Origin: Nocardioidaceae bacterium
GTDB taxonomy: Bacteria; Actinomycetota; Actinomycetes; Propionibacteriales; Nocardioidaceae
Assembly: GCA_013696015.1 (NCBI GenBank)
Contig: JACCZI010000151.1
Coordinates: forward strand, 1 to 35,822
DNA: 35,822 nt
Direction: 5' to 3'
The notes beneath the pieces were generated by a model. The model was not told where the DNA came from. It did not search any database and was given only the letters and a program-made list of their open reading frames with translations. The position numbers and the translations under genes are program-made. Below are positions 25,527 to 32,329 of the stretch, in pieces (the first letter of the stretch is position 1; the number at the start of each line of letters is the position of its first letter).

Positions 25527-26738
25527 TCAGCTGAAGCGTTCGAGTGCCAGCACCTGGAGCTCGCCGAGGCCGAAGCCGAGCACGGCACCGACGGTGATGA
25601 GCCGCCATTCGTCGGCCTGGAAGGCCGGTCGGATCAGCTGTTCGAACTCCTCGTCGGTGAGGTCGTCCATCTTGCGCACCAGAGTTGCCTTGATGTCGAG
25701 CGCCTCGGCCGTGTAGTCCTCGACGTACGCGAGCGTCTCGGGCAGCCGATCCATGACCCGGTCGGCGACGGCGGTCTTGATGTCCTGGAACCGCGAGGTC
25801 CCGACGGCCAGGACGACCAGCGGTCGGGCGACGCCGGTCTGTGCGTCGACGGCCCGCTGGACATGCCGCTGCACCAGAGCGAAGACCCGGTCGGCAAGCG
25901 GGCCGTGCAGCAGCGCCTCGAACAGGTGGTGCGGCGTGATGAGCTCGCGGGCGATCAACGCCGCATACTGCTCGGCGACATGGTCGCGACGGCGTAAGAA
26001 GAGGCCCTGCCACCGCACCAGGCCGAACCCTCGGGGACGCTTGGGATAGAAGATCAGCTTCAGTGCCAACCAGTCGGTGAACCACCCGGTGAAAGCGCCG
26101 AACAGTGGCAGGATCCACGGGTTGTGGGTCAGTGCCCACGCGATCGCCTGGATGCATCCGATAATGAAGCCGAACCAGATGCCCGACCGGGCGATGAAGC
26201 GGAACTCCTCGTCGCCTGCCTCGGCGAAGATCCGGTTGAGCAGGTGCTTGTCGCGCACCAGGTTGGTCACGACCATCGTCTTGAGGTCGAAGACTTGGTC
26301 CACGTCGGCGCGGATGTCGCGCAGCAGGTCGGCTATGACGTCGGGCGCCTCGGCCTGGATCCGCCGGATCAGCCGGAGGCGGGCGGCCTCCGGCAGGGAC
26401 TCCCACAGCCCCGGCTGGAACTCTGCCATCACCTCGCGGGTGATCTCGTCGACCACCGACAGCAACGGCCCTTGGAGCTCGGCGGCGACCTTGGTCGGGT
26501 CGAGGCGTTCGAGGATGTCACCCGGCCCGATCAGCCGGGTGGTGATCAGGTCGCAGGCGACCGCCGCCATCCGCGCGGCGCGCCGCGGGATCACACCCTG
26601 CCAGCCGAAGGGTCCCCAGCCGCGGTACTCGAGCGGCTCGAACATCATCTTGATCGCGGTCAGCTTGGTGAGGTAGCCCACCAGTGCCATGAACAGCGGC
26701 ATGGCGGCATAGACCCACCAGCCGTCGGGCAGCATCAT
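25527..26738 (-). CDS. DUF445 family membrane protein
   Basis: A 403-residue protein of the DUF445 (YheB/YjiN-like) family. An N-terminal membrane segment (WWVYAAMPLFMALVGYLTKL) is followed by TAIKMMFEPLEYRGWGPFGW, then RRAARMA. A second pair of segments around IWFGFIIGCIQAIAWAL and LPLFGAFTGWFTDWLALKLI repeats the same N-terminal pattern (WLALKLIFYPKRPRGFG). A final hydrophobic tail ends the protein. Function unknown; a membrane-envelope role is usual in annotation. Start ATG 26738 (or 26735) is 2 nt after the stop of the Abi-alpha gene, so they form one unit; the longer start at 26804 would overlap that gene. Confidence 0.88.
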   Translation of the reverse strand: MMLPDGWWVYAAMPLFMALVGYLTKLTAIKMMFEPLEYRGWGPFGWQGVIPRRAARMAAVACDLITTRLIGPGDILERLDPTKVAAELQGPLLSVVDEITREVMAEFQPGLWESLPEAARLRLIRRIQAEAPDVIADLLRDIRADVDQVFDLKTMVVTNLVRDKHLLNRIFAEAGDEEFRFIARSGIWFGFIIGCIQAIAWALTHNPWILPLFGAFTGWFTDWLALKLIFYPKRPRGFGLVRWQGLFLRRRDHVAEQYAALIARELITPHHLFEALLHGPLADRVFALVQRHVQRAVDAQTGVARPLVVLAVGTSRFQDIKTAVADRVMDRLPETLAYVEDYTAEALDIKATLVRKMDDLTDEEFEQLIRPAFQADEWRLITVGAVLGFGLGELQVLALERFS

Positions 26739-26740
26739 CG

Positions 26741-27556
26741 TCAGGACTCGTGGGTGGTGTGCGTGCTGCGCAGCGGGCGCTGCGGCGTCGAGCAGCTTTC
26801 CCACAGGTCGTTGCCCAGCGTGCTCAGTCGCAGGCTGCGTCGCACGATCCGGCTGTGCGAGCCGGCGTCGATCTGGGCTCGGCGCACAACTGCCTCGGTG
26901 AGCAGGATCTCGTATCCGTCGGCGAGCGCGTACGACTCGGGGCCAACGCTGACCAGCTGCAGCTGTTGGAGGTGGGTGACATAGGCGGGCACCCAGTCGG
27001 GCAGCGACACTCCCGCCGCGCGGCCGACGCTGGAGGCGTTCTCGAGCACGACGGGACCGGTCATGCCGAGCGTGCCTCGGGTCGCGACACAGATGACCGG
27101 GTACTGAGTGCCGTCCGACAACGCCGCCAGGATTCGTGCCTCGTCGGGATGCAGCTGGCCCAGCAGCTGCATGAACCAGCGGGAGCGCGCCTGCTGCGCG
27201 GACTCCTCGATCGAGGTGGTCAGCAGCTGCGCCAGGAGCTGCCTCGGTGCGTCATCGTCGGCGCCGTAGCCGGCGGCCGGGTGCCCGACTGCCGCCGTTC
27301 CTGTGGCCGCGCTCATGCGGGTGCGCAGCTCGCGCCACACCAGGGTCTCGACCCGGGACAGCTCCCGCTCGGTGAAGTCGAGCGAGCTGGTCATCCCCGG
27401 TGTGCGTTTCAGCGCCGCCGACGCCAGGCCGAGCAGGGCACCGAACCGGGACGGCCGCGGTTCTGTCGACTCCGCCGGGAGCAGGGGAGGTCGGGGGGCG
27501 GCCTCGGGCTCGGTAGGCGGCGAAGCTGCGGGGTCGGCTGCGGGCTCGGTCGACAC
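26741..27556 (-). CDS. Abi-alpha (DUF4393)-like protein
   Basis: A 271-residue protein resembling the Abi-alpha/DUF4393 family, named after an abortive-infection phage-defence gene. The core LLAQLLTTSIEESAQQARSR, then WFMQLLGQLHPDEARILAAL and GTQYPVICVATRG, matches the family. A Pro/Glu-rich N-terminal region (about 1-40) is low complexity. A defence role is not shown here: the conserved pairing with DUF445, as I remember it in actinobacteria, argues for an envelope or housekeeping job instead. GTG 27556 is chosen because the minus-strand -10 CATACT lies six bases before it; there is no Shine-Dalgarno. Confidence 0.7.
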   Translation of the reverse strand: MSTEPAADPAASPPTEPEAAPRPPLLPAESTEPRPSRFGALLGLASAALKRTPGMTSSLDFTERELSRVETLVWRELRTRMSAATGTAAVGHPAAGYGADDDAPRQLLAQLLTTSIEESAQQARSRWFMQLLGQLHPDEARILAALSDGTQYPVICVATRGTLGMTGPVVLENASSVGRAAGVSLPDWVPAYVTHLQQLQLVSVGPESYALADGYEILLTEAVVRRAQIDAGSHSRIVRRSLRLSTLGNDLWESCSTPQRPLRSTHTTHES

Positions 27557-27562
27557 GGCCCG

Positions 27563-27668
27563 AGTATGGCTGATGCGATGGCTGATCCACTCAGCGATTA
27601 CTCTGAGTACAGGTTCTAAAACAATCTGTGTCGAGCAGGTGACAGAATCAGGACCGGTCAGCCATACT
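27563..27668. promoter_or_regulatory. shared divergent control region, 11-bp inverted repeat and three ATGGCTGA motifs
   Basis: AGTATGGCTGA (27563-27573) and TCAGCCATACT (27658-27668) are perfect inverted copies, 84 nt apart. Each contains the -10 hexamer CATACT reading outwards, one for Abi-alpha and one for the GNSWE gene. A further ATGGCTGAT copy lies at 27578-27586, 12 bp after the one at 27566-27574. Between them ACTCAG (27589-27594) and CTGAGT (27603-27608) form another inverted repeat. This looks like operator sites for a common regulator. Confidence 0.5.
27639..27668 (+). promoter_or_regulatory. promoter of the GNSWE-SpoIIE operon
   Basis: GTGACA (27639-27644), an 18-nt spacer and CATACT (27663-27668). 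The transcript would start near 27675, giving a leader of about 28 nt with GGAGGG (27692-27697) before the ATG. The -35 is the same sequence (GTGACA) as that of helD. Confidence 0.45.
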
Positions 27669-27702
27669 GGGCTCACGTTGCTGCGTGTCACGGAGGGTGC
27701 TC

Positions 27703-27915
27703 ATGATGAAGCGCTTGGCTGCCATTGCCGCTGCCTCCGCGCTGGCCGGAGCGGCCTTCTTCGGGTCAGGCTCGGCCCCAGCATCCGCTGGCAACTCCTG
27801 GGAAGCACACCCCGGCACGGCGGTGCAGGCCGCTGGCAACTCGTGGGAGCTGCGCGGCAACTCGTGGGAGCTCCACGGTAATTCCTGGGAGCTCCACGGT
27901 AACTCCTGGGAGTGA
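27703..27915 (+). CDS. small secreted GNSWE-repeat protein
   Basis: A 70-residue protein I do not recognise. Residues 1-29 form a signal peptide (MMKRLAAIAAASALAGAA, cleavage near APASA). The mature part, about 41 residues, begins GNSWEAHPGTAVQAA and continues as GNSWELR, GNSWELH, GNSWELH, GNSWE and stop, that is five GNSWE units, four in tandem with a seven-residue period. Short tryptophan repeats of the xSWxG kind occur in secreted actinobacterial proteins, but I know of no proven function. ATG 27703 has GGAGGG 5 nt upstream (27706 also possible). The stop codon lies in GTGA, overlapping the start of the sensor phosphatase gene, so the two are translationally coupled. Confidence 0.8.
   Translation: MMKRLAAIAAASALAGAAFFGSGSAPASAGNSWEAHPGTAVQAAGNSWELRGNSWELHGNSWELHGNSWE
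27835..27912 (+). repeat. tandem 21-nt repeat coding GNSWELx
   Basis: Units start at 27835, 27856, 27877 and 27898 (last one 15 nt). They differ mostly at synonymous sites: GGC/GGT, AAC/AAT, TCG/TCC and CTG/CTC, while the residues stay the same apart from R/H at position seven. A separate unit lies at 27790-27804. The pattern suggests selection on the peptide rather than a recent DNA duplication. Confidence 0.9.
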
Positions 27916-30698
27916 CCCCCAGCGAGGCGACTACCGGCGCTGACGGCCCTGCTGATCGGGCCGCGGAATGGCGCGTCGTCGCGTACGTCGCGACCCTCCT
28001 GCTGGGCACCGTAGCAACGGTCCTGGCCGGCCTGACGTGGGACCTGGTTCCGCCCGGCAACGGGCCCTGGTTAGGGCTGCCTTTCCTCGCGGCGGCCCTG
28101 GTCGCAGCCGAACAGCTTCGGATCCGCTATCGGCGCGGCAGTGATGTCGACGCGATCACGCTCTTCGAGGCGGTGCTCGCACCGCTGCTTTTCACCTTCC
28201 CACCGCATGTTGTCGTGGTCACGGTCGCCATCTCCCAGGCCATAACCGCGGTGCTGCGACGAACGGTCTGGATCAAGGCAGCGTTCAACATCTCGATGTG
28301 GTCGCTGGCCGCTGGGGTCGGCAGCCTGGTGCTCGGCCTGCTGGTGCGTGAGTCTGGCGCCACGCTGGAGTCGCTCGGCTTCCTCGTGATAGCGCTGGCT
28401 GCTGTCGCCGTGGTCAACAACACCGCCTTCACCGTGGTGCTCGCCATCAGTGGCCGGCAGTCACTGACCTCGGTGCTGCGAGGGCTGGCGCCGATCATCG
28501 TGCCGGGCTGGATCGGCGGCTGGCTGGTCAACCTGCTGATGGGCCTGCTCTTCGTGCTCGCCGACGCCGGCCACCCGATCGCAGTGGTGCTTTTCCCCAT
28601 GCCGCTTGTGGTGCTGCACCTGGCCTACAGGGGCTACGCGTCGGCGCGGACCGACCGCCGTCGGCTGACCGGCCTTCGGGCGGCGGTGACCGCGCTCTCC
28701 GAACCGTTGCGACCGTTCGATGCGATCGACGACTACCTGTGTGAGGTCGTCCGCGGCTTCGAGTCACGCGCCGCCGCGCTGGTGGTCCTCGACGAGACCG
28801 GCGAGTACGACACGTACCTGCTGGCGCCACCCGCCAGCACTGCGGAGGAACGTCAGACGACGCCGCTGGAGCGGACCCTCGCGAACGCTTCGGAGCCGAC
28901 ACGCGTGGCGGCGACCGATGGGCACCCGCTAGCCGCGAAGCTGGCCGATGCCGGTTGGCGCGAGTGTCTGTGCGCACCGCTCGTGGACGAGCACCGCCGC
29001 CTCGGCGTCCTGATCGTCTACGACCGGACTGGTCTGGAAGGCACTGCCACCGCCGACCTGGTGGTCCTGGAGGCGCTTGCCCGCGAGACGGCGCACACCT
29101 TGGCCCGCGGCCGCCTGTTCGAAAGCGTCCTTGAGGAGCGGCGCAAGCTCGACCAGATCGTGAGCACGACCTCCGACGGCATCTTCACCCTCGGTGAGGA
29201 TGGGTCCGTCCTGAGCTGGAACTCCGCCTGTGAGCAGATCACCGGCCTGACCGAGGCCGCCGTACTCGGTCAGCGCGACACTATGCAGTGTCTGGAGGCG
29301 CGAACCACCGCGGGCTCGCGCGTCGACTTCTCCGGCTGGGCCGCCGACCCCGCGCTGCCGCACGACATCGTGATCACGACGCTCCGAGGGGCTCACCGCC
29401 GGTTGTCCTGCTCGACAAGCCCGGCCGCCGACGTCGACGGACGCAGCGAGACACTCGTGGTCGTCGCCCGAGACATCACCCCGGTCGAGGAGCACGAGGA
29501 GCTGCGCGAGCAGCTCAGCCGGCTCGCCGAGGCACAGGCTGCCCAGCGGTTGGTGGTCGACCACCTGCAGAAGGCGGTGGCCCCGGAACCACCGGAGATC
29601 GAGGGTGCAGACCTCGCTGTCAACTACGTTGCCTCGGACCCCTCGTCCCCAACCGGGGGTGATCTCTACGACTGGCACCTGCTGCCCTCGGGCGAGCTGC
29701 ATCTGGCGGTCGTGGATGTGCTGGGCCATGGCGTGGCGGCGACCAAGGCGGCGCTCACCGTCGTCCACACCTTGCGCTTCATCGCGGTCGAGGGCACCCC
29801 CCTGGACCGGGTCGTCGCCCGCGCGGACTCGCTGCTGAGCGCGCAGGACAGCGACCTGGTGGCAACTGTCGTCGTGGCCCGGTACAACCCCGCGACAGGG
29901 GACTTGCGGGTCGCGTCCGGCGGCCACCCTCCGGCGCTCGTTGTCGGCGCCGATGGCGAGGTCACCCAGATCGCGGCGACCGGAGGCGCGATCGGCTGGC
30001 CGGCGGTGGGCAGCGACAACGTGGTGACGGTGCGGCTTCGCATTCACGAGTCGCTGGTGCTGTACACCGACGGCTTGATCGAAGCACGCAAGGACATCCT
30101 CGAAGGCATGGACTCCCTTGTTCGCCATGCCAGTGAGGTGGCGTACCTGCCCGCGCACCGGCTCGCCGAAGAGCTCGTCGACCGAGCCCTGTCGGGTGCC
30201 GACCGGCGCGACGACAGCCTGGCGTTGGTGTTGCGCCGAACTCGCGTCCGGGCCCGACCAGAGCGGATGCGGTGGTGCAGCGACCCGGCTGACGCCGCTG
30301 CCGTCAAGAGCGCGCGGCGCGGGCTGCTCGAGTGGCTCACCAACGAGGGCCGGGCCGCCGACGACCCGCTGCTGGTGGCCTCGGAGCTGCTCGCCAATGC
30401 GGTCAACGTGGCGCGGGACTCGGTGGTGTTGACCGCCGAGCTCTTGGACGGGCTCGTCGTCCTCGAGGTCTCCGATGACGGCCCCGGCGATGCGAACCTG
30501 GACTCGCGCGGTCGACGTCTGCCGGACGCCGACAGTGAAGCGGGCCGCGGTCTTTTCCTCGTGCGTTGTCTCAGTGAGCAGGTCACGATCCTGAGCACCA
30601 CGGAAGGCACCGTGATCCGGTGCTCGGTCGCGGCACGGCGACGGTCCGCGGCCACCGACGGCGCGTCGGCGGGTCGCCTCGTCGGCCCCGGCCGCTGA
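27912..30698 (+). CDS. membrane sensor with GAF, PAS, SpoIIE phosphatase and HATPase domains
   Basis: A 928-residue signalling protein. Residues about 20-240 hold six or seven membrane segments (a MASE-like sensor region, with WIKAAFNISMWSLAAG); about 265-400 look like GAF, about 410-525 like PAS (SDGIFTLGEDGSVLSWNSAC). A PP2C-type SpoIIE phosphatase follows (about 560-765) with GGDLYDW, VVDVLGHGVAA, SGGHPPALV, LYTDGLIEAR and DDSLALVL, so the metal Asp residues are present. The last part (about 775-910) is a HATPase_c_2 anti-sigma-kinase-like domain (ASELLANAVNVARDS, VSDDGPGD, GRGLFLVRCL). Such proteins act in partner switching: phosphatase and kinase on anti-anti-sigma factors. The GTG start overlaps the GNSWE stop; the ligand may be that secreted peptide (inference). 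Confidence 0.88.
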   Translation: MTPSEATTGADGPADRAAEWRVVAYVATLLLGTVATVLAGLTWDLVPPGNGPWLGLPFLAAALVAAEQLRIRYRRGSDVDAITLFEAVLAPLLFTFPPHVVVVTVAISQAITAVLRRTVWIKAAFNISMWSLAAGVGSLVLGLLVRESGATLESLGFLVIALAAVAVVNNTAFTVVLAISGRQSLTSVLRGLAPIIVPGWIGGWLVNLLMGLLFVLADAGHPIAVVLFPMPLVVLHLAYRGYASARTDRRRLTGLRAAVTALSEPLRPFDAIDDYLCEVVRGFESRAAALVVLDETGEYDTYLLAPPASTAEERQTTPLERTLANASEPTRVAATDGHPLAAKLADAGWRECLCAPLVDEHRRLGVLIVYDRTGLEGTATADLVVLEALARETAHTLARGRLFESVLEERRKLDQIVSTTSDGIFTLGEDGSVLSWNSACEQITGLTEAAVLGQRDTMQCLEARTTAGSRVDFSGWAADPALPHDIVITTLRGAHRRLSCSTSPAADVDGRSETLVVVARDITPVEEHEELREQLSRLAEAQAAQRLVVDHLQKAVAPEPPEIEGADLAVNYVASDPSSPTGGDLYDWHLLPSGELHLAVVDVLGHGVAATKAALTVVHTLRFIAVEGTPLDRVVARADSLLSAQDSDLVATVVVARYNPATGDLRVASGGHPPALVVGADGEVTQIAATGGAIGWPAVGSDNVVTVRLRIHESLVLYTDGLIEARKDILEGMDSLVRHASEVAYLPAHRLAEELVDRALSGADRRDDSLALVLRRTRVRARPERMRWCSDPADAAAVKSARRGLLEWLTNEGRAADDPLLVASELLANAVNVARDSVVLTAELLDGLVVLEVSDDGPGDANLDSRGRRLPDADSEAGRGLFLVRCLSEQVTILSTTEGTVIRCSVAARRRSAATDGASAGRLVGPGR

Positions 30699-30713
30699 GC
30701 CACGGGTCGGGGC

Positions 30714-30719
30714 TACGGT
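30714..30719 (+). promoter_or_regulatory. -10 element for the leaderless MOSC gene
   Basis: TACGGT is followed by exactly six bases and the GTG at 30726. It lies in the 27-nt gap after the SpoIIE gene, so the MOSC gene probably has its own leaderless promoter. Confidence 0.4.
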
Positions 30720-30725
30720 TGCCGT

Positions 30726-31439
30726 GTGAAGGCACGCGTGGCGCAGATGTGGCGATACCCGGTGAAGTCGTTGCAGGGGGAGCAGGTCGACGCACTCATG
30801 CTCACACCCAACGGCTTGGAGGGCGACCGGTCGTACGCGATCTTCGACGTCGAGAGCGGCTTCGGGCTGACGGCGCGACGTCTTCCCCAGCTGTTGTTCG
30901 CCTCGGCCCGGATCCGAGATGACCGCAGCGTGGAGATCACGTTGCCCGACGGCCATTTCGGTGACGACGACGCCGCGCTGTGTGAGTGGCTGGGCCGCAA
31001 GGTGGCATTGCGGTCCGTCGACGAACCGACGTCGCGCCGGTACGAGAACCCGGCCGACTTCGAGAGCGAGACTCGGTGGGAGCCTTTCGATGGCTCGCGG
31101 GGTGCCTTCCACGACTCGCCGCGGGCCGCCGTGTCGCTGCTGTCCTACGGCACGATCTCGGGCTGGCCGACGCGGCGGTTCCGGGCAAACCTGCTGCTCG
31201 AGGACGGGGACGAGGATGCCATGATCGGATCGCGCGTGGGTGTCGGCGAGGCGGTGCTGGACGTCCGGACGTCGATCGAGCGCTGCGTGATGGTGACCCG
31301 GCCGCAGCCGGGGGGGATCGAGCGGGACCTCGACGTCCTACGCACCATCCACCGTCAACGCCAGGGCCGGCTCGCCGTCGGCGCGCTGGTCGCCCGGCCC
31401 GGCATGGTGCGCGTCGGCGACCATCTCCAGGCTGCCTGA
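30726..31439 (+). CDS. MOSC-domain protein
   Basis: A 237-residue protein with an N-terminal MOSC_N beta-barrel (VAQMWRYPVKSLQGEQVD, GLEGDRSYAIFD, GLTARRLPQL) and a MOSC domain (AVSLLSYGTISGW, RFRANLLLED, then TSIERCVMVTRPQPGG with the conserved Cys). The family binds molybdenum cofactor (as in MOSC-domain N-hydroxylamine reductases) or carries sulfur. Likely a Moco-dependent reductase such as an mARC/YcbX relative; the YcbX-type ferredoxin domain is absent. GTG start, leaderless. The gene is followed after 65 nt by the E2-like gene. Confidence 0.85.
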   Translation: MKARVAQMWRYPVKSLQGEQVDALMLTPNGLEGDRSYAIFDVESGFGLTARRLPQLLFASARIRDDRSVEITLPDGHFGDDDAALCEWLGRKVALRSVDEPTSRRYENPADFESETRWEPFDGSRGAFHDSPRAAVSLLSYGTISGWPTRRFRANLLLEDGDEDAMIGSRVGVGEAVLDVRTSIERCVMVTRPQPGGIERDLDVLRTIHRQRQGRLAVGALVARPGMVRVGDHLQAA

Positions 31440-31451
31440 CCACCACCGACT

Positions 31452-31508
31452 ATGGAGCGCGCCGACCGTCGCGTCATCAACCGGGTTCCGCACTCGGAGC
31501 GCCAGTGA
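31452..31508 (+). CDS. possible 18-aa leader ORF before the E2-like gene
   Basis: ATG at 31452 opens MERADRRVINRVPHSERQ and stops at TGA 31506-31508, overlapping the GTG of the E2-like gene in GTGA. No good Shine-Dalgarno is visible. It may be a short coupled leader peptide, or the true N-terminus of the downstream protein separated by a frameshift. Basic composition only; chance is possible. Confidence 0.2.
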   Translation: MERADRRVINRVPHSERQ

Positions 31509-32317
31509 GCGGGCGCCGCGATGCCCTCCGCCGGCGGGTGGCGGTGGCAACCTGGCGACCCTCGAGGGACGGTCGCATCTACACCCGCATGGCCGTCGAC
31601 GTGACGGCGGCGCTCGCCTACATCGACGACGTGCGCCGGAGCACCGGCGAGCGCGTGACCGTGACGCACGTCGTCGGGGCGGCGCTGGGGCGTGCCATCC
31701 GGGGTGTGCCGGAGGTCCGCGCCCGGGTCCTGTTCGGCCGCATCCTGAGGCACGAGACGTGCGACATCGCCTTCGCCGTCGACATCGACGGTGGCACGGA
31801 CCTGGCGCCGATCAAGGTGCGCGACATCGACACCAAGACACCGGTCGAGGTGGCACGCGAGCTGGACTTCGGCGCTGCCCGGGCCCGAGCCGGGCAGGAT
31901 CCGCATCACTCGCGCAGCGCGTGGTACGTGCGGGTCGCGCCACCGTGGACGTTGCGGCCGTTGCTGGGAGCGGCCAGCATCCTCGTCGGCGGACTCGGCG
32001 TCGCAGCCTTCGGGCAGCCGGGATTCCCATTGGGCGCCGCGTTCGTGTCCAACGTCGGGTCGTTGGGGCTCGACGAGGGCTATCTGGCGCCGGTGCCGTT
32101 CGCGCGAGTGCCGTTGTACATCTCGATCGGTGCGGTGCGGCAGGAAGCTGTCGCCGTCGGCCGCGACGTGCTGGTACGCCCGCAGGTGGTCATCGGGGCA
32201 ACCGCGGACCACCGACTGGTCGACGGTGCCCATGCCGGCCGGATTGCCACGGTCCTGCGCGAGCTGCTGTTGGACCCGTACCGGCTGGACAAGCCGAGCG
32301 CCCTCCCATCCCCCTGA
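31505..32317 (+). CDS. stand-alone 2-oxoacid dehydrogenase E2-type acyltransferase domain
   Basis: A 270-residue protein of the 2-oxoacid_dh (E2 / chloramphenicol-acetyltransferase-like) fold, with no lipoyl or subunit-binding domain. The catalytic HxxxDG is in TADHRLVDGAHAGRIATV; FVSNVGSLGLDEGYLAP is the Ser/Asn loop, and FAVDIDGGTDLAPIKVRD and VTHVVGAALGRAIRGVPEVR are family strands and helices. A hydrophobic stretch (ASILVGGLGVAAFGQPGFPL) is inserted before the Ser loop. The substrate and acyl donor are unknown; E1 and E3 genes are absent. The start GTG 31505 is the best in frame; translation may be coupled to a preceding 18-codon ORF. Confidence 0.75.
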   Translation: MSGRRDALRRRVAVATWRPSRDGRIYTRMAVDVTAALAYIDDVRRSTGERVTVTHVVGAALGRAIRGVPEVRARVLFGRILRHETCDIAFAVDIDGGTDLAPIKVRDIDTKTPVEVARELDFGAARARAGQDPHHSRSAWYVRVAPPWTLRPLLGAASILVGGLGVAAFGQPGFPLGAAFVSNVGSLGLDEGYLAPVPFARVPLYISIGAVRQEAVAVGRDVLVRPQVVIGATADHRLVDGAHAGRIATVLRELLLDPYRLDKPSALPSP

Positions 32318-32329
32318 GCCTGGGCGTGG

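Noticed and set aside
23258-25588. Long minus-strand frame (776 codons) across the ABC exporter and PemK genes
   Set aside because: Ser/Arg/Pro-rich low-complexity translation; three recognisable overlapping genes occupy the plus strand.
26741-27556. A phage-defence island around Abi-alpha
   Set aside because: No restriction, toxin-antitoxin pair, CBASS or retron gene is nearby; the PemK-like gene is on the other strand in an exporter operon.
27835-27912. The 21-nt repeats considered as a CRISPR or satellite array
   Set aside because: There are no spacers, the period is a multiple of three, and differences are synonymous, so it is a coding repeat.
28929-31112. 727-codon minus-strand frame opposite the SpoIIE and MOSC genes
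   Set aside because: No domains, and it runs through two real plus-strand genes and their boundary.
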